DNA from: Lutraria lutraria
Taxonomy: Eukaryota; Mollusca; Bivalvia; Venerida; Mactridae
Length of the DNA: 64,000 nt
Reading direction: 5' to 3'
Assembly (NCBI GenBank): GCA_964023205.1
Contig: OZ026842.1
Location: 5,993,067-6,057,066, forward strand
Shown: positions 1 through 11,600 of the stretch, piece by piece
How positions within the stretch are numbered: the stretch's first letter is position 1
Layout of the letters: each line of letters begins with the position of its first letter
Program-made: the position numbers and the translations under genes
The notes under the pieces: model-generated
The model's input: the letters and a program-made list of their open reading frames with translations, nothing else
What the model was told of the DNA's origin: nothing
Database searches by the model: none

Positions 1-39
1 CTGTTATTTCTATAAATAATCACACCATTTAAGGAGTAC

Positions 40-208
40 AGTTGAACCTGTGACTAAAGGTCAATTTTGGGAAAGACAAATTGTGACCTTTATTGATAGA
101 TTAGATGGACTACATTTGGAGGTCATTTTGTTCTATATCATGATCAAAGGCGGTGTTTTAAAACATAGCCGTTATTCATAAGGTGTCCTTTATTCGGAGG
201 TGGCATCA
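40..208. repeat. Palindromic MITE, family A
   Basis: Short non-coding element with inverted ends. Full copies read CAGTCAAACCTGTG...GGCCACC...GGTGGCCTTTATTC...CACAGGTTTGACTG, with CCTTTATT and AATAAAGG boxes mirrored inside. This copy is diverged. The same family recurs at about 4577, 4879, 10230, 11801, 12401, 17772, 23970 (partial), 28185 (partial), 36700, 39056, 43086, 44839, 58491 and 58765. The lack of coding capacity, the terminal inverted repeats and the high copy number fit a non-autonomous DNA transposon. Confidence 0.75.
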
Positions 209-544
209 AGCCAAGATTTTACTGTCTATGTATATTCCAGCTTGTATATGAATTTATTTAATTGTTCGATCCAAATGATAGTATGTAATAAAGAAACGAG
301 ACAAAGTCACCAAGTCAGTTTTTAAACGGTTTGTTGAGTAAATTATAGTAAGCGAACGGAAACCACCATCAAGACTGGCCTAGATTTAAAACAATTTTCG
401 TTGTAAACATGATAGATAGAATTAGATATATTTATTTCGATTTTGGCAATACATTATACGTGGTGAAATACAAAAATGTACATAAAATATAAGAAAACTT
501 TAAGATATAATTTTTAAAATAACAAACAATGTATCATGTACACC

Positions 545-835
545 AGCATCAGGGTTATGACCAAAAGAGGAGACCCTCTTTTTATGCCCCGTATCGATAG
601 ATCGGGGGCATATTGTTTTTGGTCTCTCTGTTTGTCAGTTTGGCTGCTTGTCTGTTTGTACCAAACTTTAACCTTGCCTATCAAATCAAAACGCTTGCAC
701 CTACATTCATCAAACTTCATATGTAGGTTCCTCATGACAACCTCTACAGGACATGTGCATTTTAAGGTCAGTAGGTCAAAGGTCAAGGTCGCCCAGAGGG
801 GGCATTGTGTCTCAAAAACACATATTGTTTCCATT
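545..835 (+). repeat. Interspersed repeat with GGTCAAGGTC core
   Basis: Repeat containing 'tatgccccgtatcgatag...gggggcat' and a 'gtcaaaggtcaaggtc' core. Related copies lie at about 3427-3655 (same orientation) and 25487-25722 (inverted), sharing the GGGGGTATAT, CGGTCGGTCTGTCGG and AAGGTCAAGGTCACC blocks. It is a dispersed element, not a gene. ORFs across it on either strand are not conserved between copies. Confidence 0.6.
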
Positions 836-1050
836 TAAAAACTAACGAACAAACTAAAAAGAAACATAATGCACATAGGTTTGTATGTTAGCATATTAAT
901 CAACATGTGATTGCTATCAACAAATAGTCATTTTCTGGGGCTGAACTGCATGAATCATAACTGTTCTGCAAAGCCGAATCGACGGCAAGTTTCTTGATTG
1001 GGAGTTTATTTAACTGATTCGACTATGAAATTCTTTGATTTATCATGCAG

Positions 1051-2643
1051 GTACTATGATTACTACAAAATTGGTGAATTCATGATGTATGAAAACAAGC
1101 AAGGAAGTGTGCCGAGTCAGGTAAGCCACAGACACTTGTTTAGAAAAAATTACCCCACCCACCACGTTCGCTGTTATGACTACCAATGCATATAAATACT
1201 AGTATTATATGCATTGGTAGTCATAAAAGCGAACGTGGTGGGTAGGGTATTTTTTTCTAAACAAGTGTCTGTGAGGTAAGCAACCATGCCTTAAATAAAC
1301 AAATAGTTCGTGTCGGTCGTATCACGTGACTTTGTAATCTTTATCCAGAGTTGTCGTTCGTGATCTTCCATGCCCGTCTATGGTCACATCTGGAAAGTTG
1401 TTTAAAATATGCTTTAGTTTCCATCTGATTCTTAAATGCATGCCTTTGTCTTTATTTTCATCTTTCACGATTACGTCCAAATTCTACGTTTTGTTTCCAT
1501 ACAAGCGGCATGACATTGTAGCCCAATTACCGACAATAAATGAACACTCAGTCAAACATTACTCCGCTTGATGTGTGAACTATTTCTGGTGAGTTTCTTA
1601 CAGAGCCCATATCCACAAACGCCCCCTTATTTTTATGCTATTGTTCTTTTTTATCACCTCGTTTAAGTATAATACATATATTTTTGAAATGTTCAAATAA
1701 ATGACGTATTTTGACTCCTCAATTATGACTTTTATTACAAAGTTTGGTTATTTTATGAAAGGTCCAAGTGCGAACATGGTCATGCGGACACGTGACCTGC
1801 GCTTGCGCAGTGGCTGCTCAAGAAGGAAACGATATTGTTGTGATAGATATGTGCCAAGGACATTACGGCAAGTCATTTCCACAGCTTTTTAATCAAGCAA
1901 TTTCTCACGGGGCATCGGTGACAAAGGATGAAGCTGGTGACCGCTACTTGGTTAGTGAACTAAGTTCATGTAACGCATATTAAGCACATATTAGTGGCGT
2001 ACGAGAAAAATGAACATATGATCGCTGTTACAGCATTGTGCTTTTGCACATATGCTCTTCGGATAATGTGCATCTAATACTGAAAGATGCTTAATTATAT
2101 GTAACACTACTTTACAGTGCGATTTATTGTTCAGTTTAAATCTTTTCTGAAGTTGTAATATGATGATAAATAAATAACAAGTGTACTTGGGTGTAAACAT
2201 TTGACTTTGTCTGTGCTAATCAGTTGAACGACGTCGTAGTAATCAGCTATTTCGCAGAGCTTTCATATTTTATAGAGTTTGAAAATGTCTTATTCTTTTT
2301 CTGCTCAACCGGTGCAAATGAAAAAAGTAGTCCAAAGTTGTTCGGTTTGGCATGGAAACTCACGTAATAGTTTTATATTCGATAAATCGAATACAAAAAC
2401 GTACATTCTATTTCATACACTTCAGATTGATTTCCCGTCCGGTTTACAAGTCAAGGTATACGCCAAAGTGGGACAATTCCTTAATATAGAAGTTACGGTA
2501 CCCCCAGATGCCCAGAAACACTCAGGGGGTCTTTGCGGGTATTTTGATGAAGATAAAAGTAATGATCTAAAACGTGCTGATGGTAAAGTGGACAGCTTCA
2601 ACGGTAATCGTTTTCAACCAAACCCATTTGTGGAATCTTGGAG
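1051..2643 (+). CDS. VWD-domain exons (1-3 in window) of the VWDE-like gene
   Basis: Exon 1051-1120 encodes YYDYYKIGEFMMYE, the typical start of the VWD beta-sheet region. Exon 1762-1950 encodes VRTWSCGHVTCACAVA. Exon 2426-2643 encodes IDFPSGLQVKVY and later HSGGLCGYFD, the GLCGxFD signature of VWD domains. VWD modules mediate disulphide-linked assembly in mucins, VWF and vitellogenins. This one lacks its N-terminal GDPH-type strand, which should be in an upstream exon outside the window. The introns here carry a perfect-stem foldback element (1127-1273) and MITE copies. Confidence 0.85.
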
Positions 2644-5600
2644 GTAAGCACGCTGTTCTGTTCTATTATAACGCAACCTCTCCAAAGCAACACCCTTTGG
2701 GAGTAGCAAAATTACATGGCGTGTTGTTTTTGAGAGGTTGTTGTTATAATAAGTTAAATAAATAGTTAAATCATGCTGTTGTTGATGTTGAAGAGGATTG
2801 CTGCTCAAAAGAGGGCCGCTCTGGAGAGGTTGTATTGTACAATAAGATGTGGTTTATCTTTTGGATATGAGCGAACATTATACCAAAAACAGTCTAACCA
2901 TCCTTAAATCAGATCCAAGCAATTGGGTTATCAAGTTTGCTCCAATAACTATCACTTATTGCTAGTTTTCTGTAGCGGATTTCTGCAGGCTTTGGCATAT
3001 GCAATGACACAAATCAAGGAATGTGATGTATAATTATATTGACATTCTTTGTTGATTTTGACTCAATTGATATAGTATTTTTATCAACTATAAATCAAGC
3101 TATATAATTACGTACTGTATATTTGTTCTGTTCTGTTCTGTTATATACAATGTTTGTAAAATGTTGCTGGTAATTCACACATGCACCTGAATAATGTTTA
3201 TATGACGATGGGCTGTAATGCTCAAGTCTTAATAAAGTATCTGCTCTGTTATATGGTGTGACTGGTACGACATATCTTTATTGTGGTTGATGAGATTGGA
3301 TCCTTCCGTCCTGTTTGTCAGGCCTTGTTTCTAGTTGGTTCATATCTTAGTGCTTACCCATTTACTACACGTACTTGCTATTTTGTTCATGCAGTAGTAT
3401 ACATAAGCGCAATATTCTTAGCGTCTATTATTATGCCCCCTGTCGAAGAAAGGGGGTATATCGCCTTGCATATACCGGTCGGTCTGTCGGTCCGTCCGTA
3501 ACCAAACCTTGTCCGGCCAATAACTAGAGAATGATTTGGCATAACCTCTTCGGATTTGGTTGAAAAGTTGGTCATTACATGTATATGACTCCTATTGATT
3601 TTAATGTCAGTATGTCAAAGGTCAAGGTCACCGGGGGCATCCGTCACAAACACTTCTTGTTAGGTTAAATTAGATATTAAATAATGTAGAATGTCTTCTT
3701 AATATATTTTTAGTGTCTTCGCTTTTTGTCAGTTGTAAGATAAACACGTGTCATGTCTTACAATAATTGTTTTTAGAATCCCGCTTGGTACATCTTTATT
3801 TGACCAGAAGAATACATTTGTACCAAATAGCAAATACGATCCAAGTTTGTATTATTGTGATTGCGACCAAAACACGGGAAATCCAGATTGTAAGATTGAT
3901 AACAACGTGAAAATACCGGCGGTGCATGTAAGTACTGTGTAACCTCTATGAACAGTCAGCTCCCAACAACAGCAACCTCCCTGTTAAGGCTAGTATACTA
4001 GCAGCCCATTTTGACGTTTTACTCTATTTCACTATGTCGAGGGCTCAGCGCAACACTGTCGTAACTTGTTCTTATTTCAATATGAGTTACGACACTGTTG
4101 CGTTGAACCCTCGATGTAAACAATAGCCAACAAATTGCAACATCCATTTTTGTCCTTTTGGTGGCTTTTGAAAGGAAGGTGCACTGTATACAACATTAAG
4201 GGATGCTAGCTATGACTTCAACTCAATTGAAAGCGAACCATACACTGCAGGGTGTCAACATTTTAGGTATCAATAAAAGTGCCTAATTTATCAAAGGATG
4301 TTGTAACTACATATGTGTTGGAACATGTTTATATTTAAATCTATGTTGAAGTTGCATCCCAAAAGCTAACAGACGTATGGTCAACCATACCTCTTTTCGA
4401 AATGCGAGGCAAACATTTTAAGAAATGTTATGAATGGAAAGAACACAAATTCTACTTTTTAGAGCATTACAGAGAAAGTGCGAATTGGTTAGGATCAAGA
4501 CCAGAAATAGCTCATGTCAAATAAATCTGCACATATACAATTTGTTTATACACATGCTTAGTGTTAAAATAAAAAACAGTCAAACCTGTGTTAGCGGCCA
4601 CCTCCGAATAAACGCCACCCTGTGAATAACAGTCATTATTTAAAAAAACTTTTATTGACTATCAAGAACAAAATGACCTCCGAATAAAAGACACCTGTTA
4701 ATAAAGGCCAATGTTTGTCATACCAAAGGGTGGCCTTTATCTACAGGTTTGACTTTATGTTCAAGCAAGTGAACTTGCCAAAGTACCTATCACTTATCAT
4801 TGCACATTAAAAGTAATAATACATTATATTTCAATAATTATTGCCAAGTATACTAAGTATTGCCAGTAATCGACATTGCAGCCAAACCTGTATTAATGGT
4901 CACCTCTGATTACAGGCATCCCTTTTAATAACCGTTATTGGTTATTCAGAACAAAATGACATAGAAATGAAGGCCAACTGTCAATAAAGACTGCATTATG
5001 TCTTCATAAGGGTGGTCTTTAACACAGGTTTGATTAATATATATTATTAAATTTTATAAAAAATCATTTAGCCACGATGTTCGAGTTGTAAAATACAAGT
5101 ACTACCTACTAGTGTGAAGAACGGCAGAAAGAAGCGATCATCATCGTACAGTAATGCTGATTATGATCCTGTCATATATTTCTTTGATTATGGTGTAGGT
5201 AAGTCAATAGCACAGTGACCATCCACTCGTTAATCTTCGGTCCCTTCCGTAATTGCCTCCGTTATATCACCTGTTTCAACGAAAACGCCGATTCTGTGAC
5301 AAATAATGAATACCAAACTAATTTGTAAAACATTGTCTTTTCCCCTGGGGTTTAATGTCGCACCAACAGCCATAAACATTTGGCAACTTTTTAAGGGTCG
5401 GTCGAGGAAGGTCCCGGTTCGGATTCAAACTCACAGCTGTGAAGGTTACAACAATACAAGTCAGAGACCATAACGCCTCGACTACTGAGAACCTCCTTTC
5501 ACAGCGATAACCAAAATCTTACAACAAATAATATATGCAGTTATGAATATGATGTAAAATTTCCGTTTTGTTTGTTTGTTTGAGCTTTACGCACCTTTAA

Positions 5601-8600
5601 ACTATCAGAGTTATATGAGGCGGACAGTTCACTTAACTGTTGTTCGTGGGAAGAACCAGTACTAGACTACAATCTTCCGGAAGCAACTGCCTATTTTCTC
5701 ACATAAAGATACATGGTCAGTAGCTGGGCTAGAACCCACGACCCTCTATCAGTGAGAGGTTACAGTGATTTTTAGTCAGTGACCACTACCACTCGACCAC
5801 GGAAGCGGTTCTGTTAAAATGAGTGCCACAGGATTTTCGAGAAATAATTGCTAAAATGCATGCTTCTTTAATTCAGGATATACACCGAGTTTAAGAGATT
5901 TCCCAACAGAGAATGGAAAGACGAAGGCAGATGCTGAAAAAGCATGCGATGATGTATTTGACAATAATCCCACATTGCAAAGTTGTATAAGAGAGGCTGG
6001 TATGGACTTTACACCAGAGAAAAATATCTGTATAGAAGATTTTAAGGTAATGGTTGAGCCACAGTCTCAAAATTATGAAAAAAGTTGTGTAAAGAGAGTG
6101 AAATATGACCTTCATGCCAGATTGGCTTATGTCCAAAGTAAATTAGTCTATTATAACACTTACATTGTACTAAATATTAACCTTTGTTCATATGACGTCA
6201 TTCGTATGCATGTGACCGGAAACACCGACATTTTCTGTATATCAACATTTTGTAAACGTCAAAAAATGCTTAACACATTTAAGATAAGCATTGTTCATTT
6301 GCTTATGAAAACGTGAATCTATTTTATACAACACAATCACTTTCATTCTATGTTTATTATAAAACTTCTGTAAAACTCGATATATAATTATGTAAGATTT
6401 TTCCATTCCATACGTCATTTCCGTTTTGTACATGGCACCATAACTATCAATCGGAACTCCTCGCCGTTTGTCTAAGGCATAATTTCAATAGACAGATCAT
6501 CATATTGTTGTTGTTTTTATTGATCACGGCTACTTTCCATCCTTGCTGAACCTCCGAATCCTTCGGTTGAAACAACGTGCTTTTTTCAATAGAAACTTGT
6601 TGCCCACTTTTTCAATTTCGAACGATAAACACGTTTGAAAGGCTGCATTCCAAGACTTATTTTTGAAAATGAGTGCCTAGTGTTGAAAAAGTAGTGACAG
6701 GAAACCACATAGCCTAGATGTGTAATCCTACACTTATGTACGAGGAGTATTTCTCAGTGGCAGAAATACCCGAGTAGTTACGATGCAGAACTATCCGAAG
6801 CGTGATATCTGGGGCTTTCAGTTTGTTTTCGTTTCGTTCGATTAGTGTGATGCTCAGCAGCAACTGATAATGCTGTTTTTATTGGTTGTACGTTTTATAA
6901 CTGAAACTGTTTAATTTACAGTTTGAACTTTGAATATGACTCGCTTTTGTTCACAGTATTTCGATGACGGTTCCTTCATTGGTAGTGCATTGGATGCCGC
7001 GATTGAAACATGTAGATTCACGATCCTTCCAGATCCAAATTATTACCAGAACGGTACCCCACCCGCTTACATTACAACTGATCTTTGTCCGAATCATTGC
7101 TCCGGAAATGGTCTATGTTACAAAGGAACCTGCACCTGTAACCATGGTTACACAGGAGATGGATGTGAAATTAACACACTTGTTCCACCCACATTACATA
7201 ACGTTGTCAGGTATGTTAAACTCAACCATGATTTTTCCAACTTCCTTTATTTTGATTCATTAAACATATTTGCGTGGTTATGTCTGTGATGATAACGTCT
7301 TGTTACAAATAATTAATGTTGTTATATATACAAACCAGTGTCATTGCGTGATAGTTTTGGTAGATGCCTGAAAAGAAAACGGCTTTCGACATAATAGTTA
7401 GACCACCCCAATATGAAGACCATTCATGTTTGTCCAGAAGGTGACCGTTTTATCGAGGTTTATTGTATCTTTTATATTTTATCATTATTAATATTTTAGC
7501 ACGTATCAAGATTCTATAGTTTGTGATGTTTCAACAAGACCATGTAATCTAATGTTTGTTGCTGGGCTCAACTTGCAACACTCTGCCAGACTCGCATGTA
7601 AGGTGAAGCTGTTCGAAGTAAGTTGGAACCAAATTCTACATTCATTCACTGTTGCTAGTTAAGTAAAGATGTATATGAAGTTAGACATTCTTGAAATTAA
7701 TACCAAAATACGTCTATTTAAATTAAATTGATCTGACGTCATATTTGAATAGTTTTCATGTCATTACAACAATATTGATTGTAGAATGTTTGCACTGAGC
7801 TAATGAACATTTGTCGCTTTTCTGCTCTGTATAAAATTGCTAAAATAACATTGTTTTGACGGCATACTTGAAATTAGGAAGAAACCTTACGGCTGGGAAA
7901 ACCCTCCAACCTTTTAACCTTACCCTGGAGGGGGGGGGGGGGGGGTAAAAAATATACTTTTTAACATCATTACCCAGTAGTGTCTTAAAAAGGGTCGCTT
8001 AGCTCATCATTAACGAAACACTTTGTTGTGATGTTTTGCTTAAACAAAATTATACGCTGAACACTCGCGGATGTCAAAAAGTTTGTCATACTTCATGAAC
8101 TATTCGTAAATTAATCATTTCATGAATTCCTTTGGAAGGCGCAAATATCTAACATTTTTTCATTTTTCACTGATCAGTACGATGGTGCCCAATTTGTTGA
8201 CACTGGTCGCCATTTTGTTACCGGAACAGTTTATGACAACATGTATCACGTGGGATGTAAACTTCCAACAACGGCAATGACTTCCGGTATGACTGTTTTT
8301 TCTAGTTCTGACGTCATTTGTGACGTAATAGAAAACACCTTGTTTTAACAAGACTGAACTCATGTAGGTCAATTAAGGACATCACTGTCAACAATCGTAA
8401 CTACTCGGGCATTTCCGTAACTGAGAAATACGCACTTTCGTTAGATAAACGCCGAGGAGTTCCGATTGCACTGTCAAATGGTTATTTCATTTGGATTTAG
8501 CTGATAGTTAGTTACCGAACTCCTCGCATCGTTTACGTCACGCTTTGCTACTATACTGATCATGGGAATGACCGCTGCGGGGAGTTTGTTAGTTACTTGT

Positions 8601-11600
8601 GGAGATACAAGTAAAACGTTTTTGTAAAGAACTCTGCCAGACCAATTAAAGCCCCATTAGCTTTTTACTGTAGAAAAATATATGCAAAAACATTTAATTG
8701 CTGATATTATCCCAAGATAATTATTACCGACGAAACAAGCTTTTTTTGTCTGAAAACATTAACTTCACTCTGAGTTTTGCTTTTGTAAACTTGACGTCAC
8801 TTTACTACGTGTGCATAGCATGACTGCGGGAAAACACAGGTGTACTATAAATAGTTTTTATTTCAATTATATGGAAAAAATAGGATAGTGGTTTCGGAAA
8901 CATTTTTTCTTGCTATAAAGTATGCACGGGAGGAAAACACACCGGATTCCTCTGTTATAGAACAAACAGAAACTATTAGGACCAATACATTTATAAGCTT
9001 ATGGGACTTTAACGGTCCGCTGGGTTTAATTGAAATAATATTTGAAAACTGCGTAAAATTAAAAGAAATAATATCAGCGTTTTAGAAATTTGAAATGTTT
9101 TGTGGTAACGTTATTACCGCTGTTTTGTTTCTTGTTATCTTAAAATATGATAAAAACTCCTATGACTTTTGAACATTTTTATGAATGTATACATGTATGT
9201 TGGTAGGACACACGAATGTGAAATATTCACTAGCAATATCAAACGACGGACATCAGTACAGTAACACCGTTGATATGGTCAAACTAGATTCTACATGCTT
9301 TGATTGTGGACAAAATGGTGATAATTGTTACATCAAGGTAAGATAATTTACATTAAAGTAAGATAATTGGTATATTAATGTAATATAATTTATATATTAA
9401 TGTAAGATAATTGTTATATTAAAAATGTAATGCAATAGTTATATTAATGTATTGTATATTAATGTAATAGTATACATGACATTGTAGTTATGTTGAGGTA
9501 AGATAATTGTTATATTGATGTAAGATGACTTGATAATTCGAAGAACGGTACATCGTAAAGATGATGGAATATAATATCGTCAACAAAGATAACTTTTAGT
9601 CATACTCGACCTTTATCCTTACATGACCTTAACATTGATGAAATTTCTTCACAGTTGACTTTTATTCGTAGTTGACCTTTATGCATAGCTGACCTTCATT
9701 CATACATAACTTTAATTCATAGTTGACCTTTACAGTGGGCCTTCATGCGTAAATGACTGGTACCTTTAATACTGTGGAAGCATTAATTTTCGTTGGGGAT
9801 TTAATTTCGTGGGTCGGCTCATCCACGAAAGTAAATCCCCGCGAATTTAAATGCAGAGTTAAGGCATTTCATTTCAAAAATCAAAATCCACGAATTCATG
9901 TTCCTACGAAATAGCCATTTCTTGGGAAAAAAAACACGAAAATTTAGCCCTACGAAAATAAATAAAACTACAGTAACTGACCCTTATGCATAGTTAGCCG
10001 TAATCCATATTTTATCACAATTGTTATTCATAGTATCATCGTCATCATTATCATCATTATAATATACACATTTAATGTTATATGAAGGATAACACATGTA
10101 TGATAGATGGTCAGTGTCGCAGTAAAGGTGAAGTAAACAGTCACAATGTAAACCAGTTCTGTGACCCAGCCAATGACAGAACAACATGGGCAGGTAAGTA
10201 AGAACATGTAACAGTTATTTGACATACTATCAAACCTGTGAACAAAGCCCATCCTTGGGAAAGACAAAATATTGCCTTTATTGACGAATGTCCTTTATTC
10301 AAAGGTGGCTGCAAACAAATGTATGTTTTGTTACTGTGGAATCATTAATTTTCGTTGGTTTCAATTTTCGTGGTCTTTACTAAAAAGGCTATTTCGTGGG
10401 GACATACATTCGTGGATTTTGATTTTTGAAAAGAAATTCCTTATCTCCGCATTTGAATTCGTGGGGATTTGATTTCGTGGATGAGTCGAACCACGAAAGC
10501 CACGAAATTAAATCCCCAACGAAAATTAATGATTCTACAGTATCATGAGTCCGGAGAAACCAAATCATCGGTTTTCGTGGTTTATTTTCTCATTACTTAG
10601 TACAATATTTCTTAATGTCATGGGTTCAAGCCCAGCTACCGCCTCATATGACTCTTGATTGTTAAAAACTCAAACTACAAACAAACAATATTTGTATATT
10701 AAAGCGAAAAGTACAAGCGCACCAATTACACAATCACCCGGAAGTGGACTTTCTGTAGCGCCGTTAGGAGGGGTTCGATACAATAGATTCGATATTTGGA
10801 CGAAGTAAGTTAACTTAAAACATTTTGGATTAGAAACGGTCTCGTAGACTTTATCAATTATGAGTTTGTTCAATACATGTGAGTTTTTAATATTAGTGTA
10901 ATACGTTAGCACGGCAAGACATTAATGCACTGTACAAATACGTGTGATAAACATGTACTTGTGTACCATTTAACGTAAAATGTATTCTTAAATCTATACT
11001 TAAATAAACCAGTTCTAAAACCGGATGTCCGTGTGCGCATGATCCAACACAGACCACGTGTGCATGTTGTGACGTAGATGGTTGCCAGTGTCCAGCACCA
11101 AATCAGTTCCAATGCGTGAAATGTGGTGACACTTCAAGCTGCGGAAGTCGTAAGTATAAACCAAGTCAATTTGATTTTTATGACGTATGATTGTTTTTTT
11201 TATAGATTATGTATTTGCTTGGAGATATTTTGACACATTTTCTCCCCATGTTTCATTTTGTTGACGTCGAATAAAAAAACGTCGTCGTTGTCTTTGCAAT
11301 AACAACTGACGATTGTTTGAAACTGAACCAAGTTCACATGATTAGTAAATTCGAGTTGTATATCAATATTCGACTAGCCAGTCAGGTGAGCAGCACCCAT
11401 AGTCTGAAGGCGTCTCATTGTCCATGAAATCTAAACTTTTGATGACAATGCGATGGGAACAATCGATATTACTTTGCAATTATTAATTTATTGATTTCTT
11501 ACAGCCGTTCCGGGACCGGACTTCGGCCTAGATGGTTACACAATAGCCTTAAATGATTGCCCATGCAAATTTGATACAACACGTTACGACTGTGCTTGTT

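Larger units (their letters stand above)
1..1050. other. Left flank: presumed intron of the VWDE-like gene
   Basis: No coding exon can be supported here. The first recognisable exon at 1051 opens in the middle of a VWD domain, so the gene must continue leftwards out of the window and this stretch is best read as intron. It holds two interspersed repeats (40-208 and about 545-835), whose chance open frames account for the apparent ORFs in this interval. Confidence 0.6.

Noticed and set aside
536..838. 100- and 106-codon frames on both strands
   Set aside because: They lie in a dispersed repeat whose other copies (3427-3655, 25487-25722) do not keep the frame, and there are no splice or promoter signals.
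972..995. Possible end of the preceding VWDE exon (reads I-D-G-K, like the FDGR motif)
   Set aside because: The following GTTTCT is a poor donor, the phase does not fit well and the upstream frame shows no VWD sequence.
8888..9085. 65-codon plus-strand frame
   Set aside because: Inside the repeat shared with 15121-15510, where the frame is not maintained. It lies in an intron.
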